Positions 1 to 10,779 of a stretch of DNA of 64,000 bases are shown here, piece after piece. This stretch comes from Xylocopa sonorina. Its lineage: Eukaryota > Arthropoda > Insecta > Hymenoptera > Apidae. A model generated the notes under the pieces. It ran no database searches, was not told where the DNA came from, and was given only the letters and a program-made list of their open reading frames with translations. A program made the translations under genes and the position numbers. How positions within the stretch are numbered: the stretch's first letter is position 1; each line of letters begins with the position of its first letter. The DNA lies in assembly GCF_050948175.1 (NCBI RefSeq), contig NC_135202.1, forward strand, positions 8,246,001 through 8,310,000, read 5' to 3'.

Positions 1-303
1 CTCAATTTTTATCTCCCCGGGGGAATGGCCCCAATTATGGAAAGGAAAAAAAAAGAAAAGAAAATTGGACGAAAGAGGCTGGTATTGCGACGAGTCGTAA
101 GTCGAGTTTTACGACTTTACGCTACGTGTTTGTCGAGTGATTTCCGATTCCTCGCGTTCTCCAGGCCGGCCCAGCGGACGCGCGATCGGTGCTTCGCGTC
201 CTCGACAGGATCCACGGGAATCCGTGAAGGGACGTCGACTGGATTGGCTATAAATTTATTTCTCCTTTCGAACGTGATATCTATTGTTTTATTGCTGAAT
301 AAA

Positions 304-319
304 GGGGGGGGGGGAGGGG
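304..319 (+). repeat. Homopolymeric G run (G11-A-G4)
   Basis: Eleven consecutive G followed by A and four more G. It is a low-complexity tract with possible quadruplex potential. Its length may be unreliable in an assembly. Confidence 0.9.
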
Positions 320-567
320 AGCAATATCGTGGCCGGATTCTTTTTTCTTCTCCGCCTCGAGCCGGAGGAGGATGTGTCTCCAGCCGGCAGAAGGCCGCGG
401 CACGACAGCGAGAGAGTACTTACGTATCGCTGTGTCACGAGGACGCGAAATACGACGTCGTAAAAAAGAACGGCGGTACGAACTACTTTGTAAGTAGTAA
501 AAGAATGCCGTGCGCGTAACGGCGTCGTTTAAAAGTACTGAAAATTCTGAGGAAAGCCTAAATTCTC

Positions 568-590
568 GCTTGATTATTTTCTTCCTATAG
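568..590 (+). other. Possible 3' splice acceptor
   Basis: A pyrimidine-rich tract (TTATTTTCTTCCTATAG) ends in AG at 589-590, with A-containing branch-like sequence upstream (CCTAAAT). Base-wise it is a good insect acceptor. What follows is CpG-rich and has no clear donor within 200 bases, so no exon can be delimited. It could be a decoy acceptor in an intron. Confidence 0.25.
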
Positions 591-1119
591 CTCGGGCGCG
601 GCGGCTTCAAAGTGTTTCTCGCGAGAATTCGCGTTTTAATAAACGATGAAGGGGCCGTAAAATATTTGATCAACGACCGGACGATGCTTCCTTTTTTTTT
701 ATATACGAGCAGGCCAATATGCACGCGCGCGGCCGTTGGCGCCGCTAAATTGAACCCGGGCCCAAGCGTTTAGAGTCTAACTCGGAACTAATAATTGCTC
801 GATTCTCGAGCGTGATCAGGTTAGACCGGAAGATAATCCATTAAATCCTGTCGTTCCCCAAAGCAGCGGCCGAGCTATAAGCGCGCGATAAACTTCATAA
901 TAACGTTACTTCTTCGGCTGGGGCCCAGGTTTTGTCAAACTTGTCAGAGTTCGACATCGTAGTTGATTATCGGCGCCGCAGGTAACCTTCCGCCATTATA
1001 ACTTACGCCCAGCCGGGAAGCCCCTGGCTCCCTCATAAGCAGACTTTTCGTTAAACTTAATTATCCGCCGACTCGTTGGCAGATTGATCAACGCATTTTA
1101 TGCGGAACGGGGCTAATAG

Positions 1120-1135
1120 GAATTCCGCGGAATTC
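1120..1135. repeat. Perfect 16-bp palindrome
   Basis: GAATTCCGCGGAATTC reads identically on both strands. It lies about 600 bp before a still longer palindrome. Function unknown; it could bind a dimeric factor or be chance. Confidence 0.85.
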
Positions 1136-1148
1136 AATTAAACTTCGT

Positions 1149-1574
1149 GTGTCGCCCGCGCCTGGTCAGATCTCGCGAAACATCAATTACGCGGGGGGAC
1201 GTGCGCGGGTGGTTCCAGTTGGTAATGCGATACGTTATCGGTTAAATAACTCGGTTATCGTTGCGCTGTGGGACGAAAGATTACAAAGGTGGTATTTCGT
1301 TAAACAAATGCGCGTGACGCGCGTACAGCGTACGCGTCCTGAGAGGGTAACTTTCAATAAGGTCCTCGGGGCGTCTAGCTTTGACTATGCCGCGGCATAC
1401 CGTGCTAGATTTAATTATACCTCGAACCGGGGGCCTTTATTAGAGGACATACTTTTATTAAAATTTGATTACCGCCGCTGTGTAACGCGGGAGAAGTGCA
1501 ACTTCAATTTCGAACGGTTCGCGAATATTAAATATTCGTCGATACACGCGCAGCGCGGAAACCATGGAGGTTAA
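1149..1574 (+). other. Open frame of 141 codons without a start ATG, unassigned
   Basis: The frame is open for 141 codons in DNA that is not especially GC-rich, which is unusual for this window. The composition looks protein-like, with few low-complexity runs (for example VIVALWDERLQRWYFVKQM near residues 36-54). The first codon is GTG and the first in-frame ATG comes only about a third of the way in, so it cannot be a complete gene as it stands; it would have to be an exon. No matching splice pair is obvious and no domain was recognised. Chance is the leading explanation because several frames of similar length occur elsewhere in the window. Confidence 0.12.
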
Positions 1575-1716
1575 TATGGCGGGCAATTGTAGTCGCTGGC
1601 AAAAATGTTCGACCATCGACGTTCGTTCCACTGTTCTTCCTTGTATCTACTATTTAAATAAAATAAAAAGAAAGGGATCGACGCAGGATCTTCGTGCAGC
1701 TAGAAATTAATCATAT

Positions 1717-1740
1717 CTCGATGTAATTAATTACATCGAG
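1717..1740. repeat. Perfect 24-bp palindrome
   Basis: The half-site CTCGATGTAATT is followed immediately by its exact reverse complement with no spacer. The core TAATTAATTA holds overlapping homeodomain-type TAATTA sites, and each arm carries ATCGAG/CTCGAT. Under uniform base composition about 0.004 such perfect 24-mers would be expected in 64 kb. It could be a dimeric factor site or a cruciform-forming element. No transposon ends or duplications flank it. Confidence 0.9.
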
Positions 1741-4201
1741 CTGACTGAATGTCCTCGTTCCCAGAAGCTTAACCGTCCGCCGATCTTTTCATCTATTTCT
1801 CTCCTCTTCGCCGTTGATAAACGAAACTTTGTTAATTAGGAGGAAGCCGTTTGTAATGCCGGTAACTAATTGGCACCCGGCGTATAAACCGGACGTGAGA
1901 ACAGTTGCCTGGACTAAACTCAGAGTAGATTGTTGCCGGTGCAAACTGCTCTGAGCGTATCGAGAATGGAAGAACTTATATATAGCTGATCATATTCGCT
2001 TTCGAGTTTTCCGAAGCCTCGCGAATATTCCGGAAACCCTATCGAACTTTCCACAAACAAGCGCTCTATTAATTGAAAATGATTCGATGGATAGTATAGG
2101 TATCAAGTATGGTTTCCCTTGTACTATATCAGAAAATATTTCATCCTAATCAATTGAGGATAGTAACTTGAGGAATCTTGATTAAGAGCGATACAGTGAG
2201 AGTCACTTCGTAGAGTATCTTGTTAAATAACTTATTTCAGCGACGAAGTTTCCACTAATTATTATTAAAATCGATGTGTCATTACGTTGAGATAGAAAAT
2301 GGAATTGTGTGATGGTAAAATTTGAGAGGAAGATCGTATCTAATTGCACTTGGTGCGTTGAAGATCGTAAATTAATTTCGTTAAGTGAAGAGCACAGATA
2401 TTTGAGGAATTTGCCAAATAGTTTCACATGGCGTGATAAAACAATCCATGTAGCGGTGAACGTGTTAACGCAGGAGTCATAAAAAAAAAGCGCGGTGGAG
2501 CACAAGCTTACGAGACCAAAGGGGATACTTTAACGGCCCCATAAATTCCAACGGTCATCTTCCGGCTCGAAGCTCCAAATACGCGTTCCTGTGAAACAGA
2601 AACGAGACGAGAGATCTTGCCCCGTACAATTAACTCTTTAAAGCCATTCGGTTTTTACATAATACGAAATATTTTTCAATCTCGGGACACGGATTCTAAG
2701 ATCATTCTTATCCAACATAATTGTTTCTGCTAAAACAAAACTTCACATTTTATTCTTCGTTCAGCTTCAATATTAATACAATAATCTCGTTTCTAAAATT
2801 GTGTCAACACTTTCGTGCATGCAAAGTGAATACGGATACCTTCATTTTTACAAAGCTATAAAATGGGAATGGAAGAGTTCATTATCCACACCTTGTCGTG
2901 CAAGATTTTCGTCACGCGTCGCAAATACTTCAAATCGTTTCTCTGAAAAGCGAAGTCAGACTTTCGAAAACACTTAGCAAAATTCCTTTCATCATCGACT
3001 CACAATTACATATACTAGCACGTCGCGCAACATTTTTCCAGCCGCACGATCGAGCCGAGCAAAAAACGTCGCTTCTGATGGAAACGAGCCTGTAATTACA
3101 ATCGTTTATTCGAACGACGCATCTGGCGCAAACGAGCAGCTTAATCGACTGCTCGATATCGCGCGGGCATCGTTCGAATGCAATTATCGGCTGGTGGCCA
3201 TTTGTAATCCGTTCGGGCGTAGCGGCCGCGACGGGTAATCCGTCGAAAAGGCCGCGAGATACTCCTTCCCCCCGTTCTCCGTAGAATTGAAATTAAGCTG
3301 ATACAAGGTCCGCGTTATCAAGATTTAAACAAATCCACGGCTCAAGTGACTGATCGCTCGCAACAGGTGGGACATGTTCTCTAGGCAGGTGGGGCACCGT
3401 CGAGCTGAGCCAGAAGCTTTAGCTCGGGTTAGCGTGCCAAGAACCACCCTTTCGGCCGCAACCTCAAACTCTCGTCGTGCAAGCCGATATTGTAATTGCC
3501 AGTGCTACCCAAGTGGCCTAAGATTGATGAGGTGGAAGCCAAGTTAGTCGAAGCGTGGTAAATGCGAGCTGCCGGTGATCCTGAAACCGGAAAGCGTGCC
3601 CCCCCCGTTTCCGCCTAAATCGTTTGTCATTCGACGTGGTATGCAACCGCGTTCCGTGCGACTCCCCTTCCTGCTTCTTCGCGCTTCTTATTTACCAGTT
3701 CTCGTAGAATCTCAGCTGGTAAGAGTGTCTTGGCGAACGAAAAATCGACCACTGGCGAATTTAATCGTTCTCGTGGAACGAAACGCGACTAGCCTCCTGG
3801 TGAACCGTGGAAATATGTACAGCGTGGCGTAAGGGTGGTCCAGCGCGAGCGAACTGACGCAAAGGTGGACAGCACGCGATGAACTTTCGATAAACTATTT
3901 AAAAGGGAATTCAAGCGGAGGTCGGAGGCAAAGAAAACGTTCCGCGAGCATTGATTTTCTCTTATTAAATACAATCCAATTAAGTACTTATACACGAAAG
4001 TACCGAAGTTCCCCCGTGAGTCTTGAAAATTTAATATTCCTTTGTTAAAAAGACGGCGGGGGAAAACAGGTCCCGGAAGTGCATTATTAAGATCTATTAG
4101 GGAATCTTTCGGCGCGGAAGCAAAGGCGCTGGGGAAACTTCGCTGGTTCTCGCAATTCAACGAGATCGCCCGGCAATCTAACAAACAACTCTTTCCAACC
4201 G

Positions 4202-4222
4202 TCTCTCTCTCTCTCTCTCTCT
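4202..4222 (+). repeat. (TC)n microsatellite
   Basis: About ten uninterrupted TC units followed by more pyrimidines (CCCTTTCTCG). Simple sequence. Confidence 0.95.
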
Positions 4223-4638
4223 CCCTTTCTCGTCTCCCTTTTTCACAACCAGCAGTTCCTCTCGCTCGTTATCTTCCACGCTCGATTAGACGGAGCGTTT
4301 ATTGTTTCAACCGAGAGGGCACCGCCCGGCCACCCCCGAAACGAAATGTTTTCCCGGCCGTCTCGCGCGTCGTTTCGTCTGCTTAAGTACAAACAGCTCT
4401 TACCAGTCCACGGTCCGAGCGTGGGTACGCGACTACCGGGGCCGGAAGTGATTTGGACAGTCGCCAGGAAGCATCTAGGCCGCACTGAATCATCCCCAAT
4501 TCCCCCTTCCACCGTCGCCAACCCCCGTCTTCGGAAAATGTCACGAAACTGCGATAAAGAAGTTGCAAATCACTGGAGAAACACTCGCGCTGGGCTCTCT
4601 CGATTCTTGTGTATATTCTGAGTTTATTGTACGGGTAT

Positions 4639-4695
4639 ATGGTGGCATCTTACGCGTGGCTGCTGCGATTTTCTTTTGCGAACTACGCAGACGAG
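4639..4695 (+). other. Possible short first coding exon
   Basis: An ATG at 4639 opens 19 codons (MVASYAWLLRFSFANYADE) that run without a stop into a strong donor, GAG|GTAAGA, at 4696. The peptide has a hydrophobic centre, as an N-terminal signal region might. There is no recognisable promoter upstream and no partner exon was identified, so this may be an intronic GTAAGA preceded by a chance ATG. Confidence 0.12.
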
Positions 4696-4699
4696 GTAA

Positions 4700-6060
4700 G
4701 AGCGCTTTTTTTTGTAAAATATTAGCAGATTTTTAGGGAATTATAAGTTCTACAGCACAATTTATTTTTGAACCTAGTCATTATTACAGTTTCGCATCTG
4801 AAATGTATGAAATTCACAAAGATATTCGTTCACCGTCGAAACTCACCCTTTTTCAATTTTCCTGTTCATATTTAAACACCAATACGCGATAGACCAACAG
4901 TTCGTTCTATCCTCGTCGCCTATATGCGGTAAGTATCGCTTGGAAATTTCTATTGGCGGCTGTATATTTATTCCAAACAGAAGTCGAAGTCGTACTTACG
5001 TCCGAATATGTTCGCGAGCGAGCGCGAACCGAAGTGCCGCCGCGAAAAGGAATCCAACGGAGGGGTAGCGACTTCGTAGGAGGCGACGATGGAATGACTG
5101 GCAACCGTAAACAAACTTTCGGGTTTATCGAGCGAGGCATTGTGGGTTAGAGACGCTGCAAATATTTGATAGCCGGGTGCACCTTCCGCGAAACAGAAAC
5201 AGAGGAGCGAGCCACCACCGATGGTGACTCACCACCGCCACCGTCTTCCTCTCCAACCCCTTTTCGCCGCTCTTTTCAACTTCGCCACCGCCCCCGTTCG
5301 TTCCTCTCGGCTGCGACGTTTGCCATTCTATCAAATTCTACCGAAACTCATTCTTCGCTATACCATCCAGCATCGTACAATTTCTATCCTTGATAAAAGC
5401 AACGGCAATCGAGAAACCGTGTCCCCCGCCGTGGACGTGTTTTCGAGTTTGCTCGAACGCGTGGGCAAACTTGCGTTTAAATGATACGCGATATTGTGTA
5501 ATATAAAATACTAAGTTATTTAGTATTAATTTCAATAAGTTACTACAGGAGCAAAGCAACATAGGATACAAAGAAAGTCGAATAGATCGCGATACGAATC
5601 TTCTATAAAATTCCACAAAATTACATAAAGTCATACCACGCGCGACGTGTCACAGGATATAACGTATTTATCCTATGCGAGAGCGTAAATATAGCCGAGC
5701 GCTATCATTATACTCCACCAATGTCGAATTCGATCAATTTTGCTGATCATAATTCCATCGGAAAATGGCGAATTAATTGTATACATTATTCCCTTAATAA
5801 AATCGATATATAATTCATTTGCGAGCGTTCTCCGCCGCAATCGGGAACAAACGGCCGCGCGGGGCGGCATGTGAATTTCGCGAAGCGTTAACGGATCCCC
5901 GGCTGCCTTTGCAGACGCCTCGATCGATGATGAAAACACCGAGGCCGGCGTGCAACGAGACGAACAACAAAATCCGCGCAAACAAAGGAAGAGACGCCTG
6001 CGCGGCTAACTGTTCTCGAATACTTAATTTTATGTCCGTACATTCGTCCGGGCCGGGATA
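4700..6060. other. Noncoding stretch
   Basis: AT-rich at 4720-4880 and 5480-5830, CpG-rich between. A strong-looking GCG|GTAAGTAT donor sequence occurs at 4930. The open frames at 4907-5484 overlap in several frames on both strands in a Ser/Pro/Arg-rich, low-complexity context and are not supported. Confidence 0.55.
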
Positions 6061-6161
6061 GAAGGTAAAGGAAGAGCGAGCGAAAAAATAGAGTGGTGGT
6101 GGGAGGGGGGGCAAAAAGGAAAAAAGAAAAAAGAGAAGAGAGAAGAGAAGAAAAAAAGCAG
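6061..6161 (+). repeat. Polypurine tract
   Basis: About 100 bases that are almost entirely A and G on the + strand, including GTGGTGGTGGGAGGGGGGG and long AAGAGAAGAGA stretches. Such homopurine/homopyrimidine DNA can form triplex structures and is common in insect introns and intergenic DNA. The apparent Phe/Ser/Leu-rich minus-strand frames here are translations of this tract. Confidence 0.85.
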
Positions 6162-9100
6162 CGCCCACGCGGATGGAGAAGTGCAGACGAGTTGGAATTT
6201 TCACCGAGCACGGGTCCCTTCGAAAATGCGCCCCGGTCCCTGCAGGCCGTTTTCAGAGGCGGGTTAATTATACCACCCGGCGTGAGAAGGGGAAGCGCAT
6301 AAAAAAGAGAAGAAAATAAAAGGAAAAAGGAAAGAAGCCCGCTCGGGCAGCACACATTAAACGTGAATTAAACGTCGAGATTTCCGTTCCTCCGCAACGG
6401 AAAAGGGATGACGATGGCGGTCCAGCTCTGCGTTTTTCGGTCCCCGCTCTCGGCTCGAAGCTTCTATTTATTTGTACACCCTCGGCCGACTTCGAGAGCT
6501 GCGTTAAAGCTCCTCCTCTCTCGGCCAGCATCGATCTTGCGTAACGAGAGAGGACGGCGACGGAACGTTTCTCTTTTTCGCGTCGTGGCCTGTCGAGGAG
6601 GCGACGTTATAACTGTCAAAGTGCAAGGGACATCGATGTGTTCTCTAATAAAAAAACGAAAAAAAAACGTTGCTCGTCCATGCGACGGATCGCCCATGGA
6701 AATATTATCGATCAAACCGGTCGGAATGAAAATTAGAAACGAGAATGCAATTTCCCGGTGTATAACGCGTCCTATCGACATCCCCCGATGTTGGCTGGTC
6801 GCCAGGCCAATTATGCGCATGCAAGAACCGTGAGCTAATTGACGAAAGTGTTTGATCTCGCATCCAACGAGAAGCTCGTGAATTAATGCTCCTTTGAACG
6901 AGAATTCGCTTTTGCTCTAACCCTCCGACCAACCCCAACGGGGAACCAGGGAAACCTCTCGCTTATAGACTGTCGGTTCTGTCTGAAGAGAAACAGAAAT
7001 AGCGAAAGGAAAAGAGACGGGGCAGGCGGAGGGGGTTGCCGGGCTGGCAGCGTTTAACTTTAATTGCGTTTCTCTCAGTGAATCCTTAGAAAAGTCCCTC
7101 CAGTCGGGTGTTGCGAGCTCAACCGTTCGTCACTTATGCAACAACATCGTTTCTACGTTCGCGCTCCCATTTTGAATCGGTTGTATAACCACGCGTTGTG
7201 TAACGTCCCTCGAGATGGTACTTTCAAGCGAGGCGCTTTCATATTTTCGGCTACTGTTCTTTGCAAAGAAGACGCTGGAAAGCGAAAGCAATCCCAAGTG
7301 GACCTCGAGACGAAGAGAGGTAGCTTCGCTCGTTCTCGTGTTTTGTCGTTATTACCATATCAGAAATAGATTCACGGTAACGTGGGTTTTATGAGATAGG
7401 CGCGCATAATTCCGCCATGCGAACGTCGGCCAGTTGTATAATTTTCTCGAACGACATTTTTGCCAATCTCTCAAGCGAATCGTGTATTCGATTTCAAATT
7501 TCGTCCGATGTATCGAGTAAATCTCGTCGATAGAAAAACCACGTACAAATCTCATTGCAACGCGTATTTTATCGTATCTATAATCGAGCAAAATCGATTA
7601 CCATCGCTGTCGAAGGTGACACGAATTTCACTTGGAGTTGGCGAATAAATAAACGTCGAGATTTCGCAGCGAAGATGATTGAATTCGAATCACATCGAGG
7701 AAGAATCTAGCGTTTCTTCGACAGGGAGGGATGTAAGTGCTACCGGACGTCAACGAGACACCGGGGAGACCAACCTCCGGCGAGGAGGATGAGAAGGTGA
7801 AGAAAGGAAAACGCGGGGATAGAATAATTGAGGCAACCATGAAACAAGGGCTTCCTGTTGGAGGGAGTTGAAACAACGGCTTCGAAAACCCCTGGCTTGA
7901 CGAAAGAAAAGGCAGGACTAAAACTGTCCGGCTTGTAATGAGGAAAGCTCTGTATCTCGTTCCAGGTTGTTCGATGCTTAAACGCGCCCAATCATGAGGC
8001 TGGAAAAGTGGCAAAATGAAGAACGAAAGACATGTATAATCGAAAGTTTATTTATATAAACCTGCGGAAGATTGAATTTCTTCAAATAAATATCCTCTCA
8101 CCTTTTTCTGAAAATCGTCGTGTTAAATAAATCCATTGTACAACAATCTTAAACAACACTGACTTCCGCGTTGCCGTTTGTTCTTGGCCGAACGTACGAG
8201 AAAGAATTCCAGCACGTTTCTTCCATTAAATCTCGAAGCACCGCGCAACAGTCGCGTGACTTTCATTGTTCGAAGGGCCAGAGCGCAATGATTGTAAGTC
8301 AGAAATAAAGGCGAGACGAGCGAACAATAGAGCGACACTTTCTCGAGAGGAAAGCGTGTGAAAGATCGACTGTCTTCGTGGATCGCGAGACAGCGTCGTC
8401 GTTGGACCAGCAGTTTCCCTCAGACGGATTTCAAGTGCGTGAGCAGACGGGGTTAAAATTGAAAAATGTGTGCGTAGATTTGTTCGTACGTTTCGATTTT
8501 GCAGGTAACGTTTCGTAACGAGTCCAATCCCGAAGAGCAGTGAAAAGGGAGAAGTGGACGCGGTTTTTGCCTGCGAAGAAACGCGACTGCGTGTTCCTCG
8601 TGGATGGACGCAGCGAGGGTCTCTATGATTTCGTAGGTGAGCTGTCTGGAAGAAAGAGGACGAGTGGCGACTCCTTTTCCTACCGAAAACATTAAGCTGA
8701 AACGTTCTTTCGATCTCGAGTCGAAAGTAAAAAGAGAGCTTACGTCTCTAAATTTCACTTTAATGGCACCGCTTTCGCCGGGCTTTTTGCTGGCGAACGC
8801 GAAGAAGTTAATAGACCTCGATGAAGATGTCTCGATTTTTGTAGCCAAATCGGAAAGTGGATAATCCTTTCAGGTCTAATCGAAGAGAAAACGTACTTCC
8901 ACGGAGAAGAGAAATTAGTTGGATGTACGATGATGACAATTTGAAAACTCGTACCATTCTTCTGCTACTCTGGAGTTTAATTATCATTTGAATAATCTTG
9001 AAGGTAACCAAGCAATCGATGACGCAACAGTCTACACCAAAATCACGAATGTGGACCATTTTACCAAATAAACGCACCTAGCGTCGCGGTTATTTTTTAA

Positions 9101-9240
9101 ACAGTGAAAATTTTAATCGTTCGGTTCGTCGTCTCGCGTCAATTTCGAACGGCGACGAACGGACGTGGAACGAAGAAAGGAGGAATGAAACTGTAACGGA
9201 GATATACATTCAATTCGGCCGGCAGATTCGCATTCAAAGA
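6162..9240. other. Noncoding stretch with unassigned open frames
   Basis: No gene recognised. A 131-codon minus-strand frame at 8453-8848 begins with an ATG but overlaps a 75-codon plus-strand frame and has no known domain. At about 8502 a TTTTGCAG is abutted to GTAACG, and at about 8634 a TTTCGTAG is abutted to GTGAGC; both are weaker versions of the abutted splice signal seen at 32646. The rest is mixed AT-rich and CpG-rich sequence. Confidence 0.5.
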
Positions 9241-9242
9241 TA

Positions 9243-9990
9243 TACAAATTGGTTCTGAAATTGAGAGGAAAGCCTAGAGAGAAAAAGAGCGGTCTGTGCG
9301 GCGCGAGAGAGAAAGACGCCGCGGAGGGTGGCGGCGCGAAGAGGGCGGGGGCGGAAGAACGGGGAAAAAAGTGGAGTGGTAGCAGAGGCATTCTCGAAAT
9401 TTCAACGAAAGCGAATTTTCGCGCTTTCACCGTAATTTCCTCGACGCCGTTCCACGTGAAAATCGCATCAAACCAGTGGGCGGGCGCCGTATCGCTTCGC
9501 TTTCCGCCACTCCGCGAATCCGAACTAATATATTTTCGAAGCAACTCGATTGCGCCGAGTCGGACGAAGATAGAGATGGAACGGCGGTATCGGCGCCGAG
9601 GAGAGAGACCTGAAAAGGGTAAGGACGGAAAGAGGAAGGCTGGAAAGAAAGGAGAGGATAGAAAGGGTACATTGTGCCCAGGGCAATAGCGGCTCTGTAT
9701 CGCGAAGGGATGCCGGGATACCTGCGTCTACCCCTCCGCGTCTCATCCTATTTGTTTCTGCTTCCCGGTACGACGCACCCTCGAGCGCTAACGGAAAAGA
9801 GACGGAAGGAGGAAGAGAGAGAGAGAGAGAGAGAGAGAAGAGTAAAGATGAGAGAAGGAACAAGGGGGGAGAGAGTGAAAGCAGGAGAACCGGTTTGTCA
9901 ATATTCATTATGTTTGCACCGAAAAAGGAGAAGGCGATGCAGCAAAGAAGGGGAAGAAGAAATAGATGAAACGCGAAATGCCGAGCGTAC
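9243..9990 (+). repeat. Purine-rich block with an AG microsatellite
   Basis: The + strand is dominated by A and G over most of this interval, with GC-rich patches, and holds an uninterrupted (AG)n run at 9814-9838. The open frames on both strands are low-complexity (Arg/Lys/Glu/Gly on +, Ser/Leu/Phe on -) and are read as by-products of the composition. Confidence 0.7.
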
Positions 9991-10454
9991 GTGAAATACA
10001 CCTCTGATGTGAGACGCGAAAGAATTTACAGTTTTATGAGTATATAAAGGGCCAGGGGAAAAAAGTTCCGCGGGAAAGGAATTTTTTTCCTTTTCTTCTT
10101 TTTGTTTCTTCTTCTTCTTTTTTTTTCTTTTTTTTGTTTCACCGAGCCAATGTAGCCATCCGACTGAATTGATACCCTCGGAAGCGTTCTTTGTTGCTGC
10201 AATATTCTCGGACGTGATTCTATCGGGGCTCCCATTTTTATGGAACGCGTCGCGTGAAACGAACCAAAAGGGCTGCCACCCCTCTGCCACCGCCGCCTGT
10301 AACCGGTGTAGTTTTTAATTTCGTAGCATTCTGATTCTCGTTCCGCCGCCATCGGCTGTTTGTTTTCGTTCCTGGACAGAGGACGATAGATCTTCAACGT
10401 ACGTTCGTACACGGACGCGCGCGTGTTCCGTAAAAGCCGAACAATATTTTCTCA

Positions 10455-10476
10455 CCCCCCCCCCCCCCCCCCCCCC
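10455..10476 (+). repeat. Poly(C) run, 22 consecutive C
   Basis: Twenty-two uninterrupted C follow TTTTCTCA. This is far longer than any other C or G run in the window. The complementary G22 can form quadruplexes. Such runs are hard to sequence, so the exact length is uncertain. Confidence 0.93.
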
Positions 10477-10762
10477 AGAAGGTAGTTCGCGCGCCTCACG
10501 GAAAATTCGATACAGCGATAACGAGTCGGATTTTGCGTGCGATTCGCAGAGCAAAATCGCGCTTGATCTCGTCGGAATTTTCGATGAAACTGTAGGGCAG
10601 GGGTTGTAACCGGTTTCCGCGGAATATTTAACACCTTGACGGTGGTGGCACTTCAGATCTCCACGTAGCCAGCGTGTAACGCGTCGCTCTACACCACCGA
10701 GTCGTAATTTAATTTGATATTCCCCTTTGTTAATTTGATAGAGGCCCGTGACGGGGGACGGT

Positions 10763-10779
10763 GGCGGCGGCGGCGGCGG
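10763..10779 (+). repeat. (GGC)n trinucleotide repeat
   Basis: About five to six GGC units within a G-rich stretch. On the opposite strand it reads as Arg/Pro-rich, which explains the low-complexity minus-strand frame there. Confidence 0.85.

Larger units (their letters stand above)
1..1148. other. Noncoding stretch, no gene recognised
   Basis: Open frames on both strands (around 25-519 and 281-724) overlap each other and are rich in Lys, Arg and Ser from simple-sequence DNA, so I do not treat them as genes. The stretch holds an A-rich run near 50, a G-rich run at 304-319 and an acceptor-like pyrimidine tract ending in TATAG at 590. AT-rich and CpG-rich patches alternate without coding periodicity that I can see. 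Confidence 0.6.
1575..4620. other. Noncoding stretch
   Basis: Mostly AT-rich from 1600 to 3100, then CpG-rich to 4600. It contains a 24-bp palindrome (1717-1740), a TATAAAA at 2857-2863 with a TCATTA 22 bases further on (a weak core-promoter resemblance only), two nearby CAGGTGG motifs (about 3365 and 3388) and a TC microsatellite at 4202-4222. Open frames of up to 131 codons around 3789-4386 overlap on opposite strands and have no splice or start support. Confidence 0.55.

Noticed and set aside
5888..6355. Phe/Leu/Ser-rich 155-codon minus-strand frame that looks like a membrane protein
   Set aside because: It is the translation of the polypurine tract at 6061-6161 and neighbouring simple sequence.
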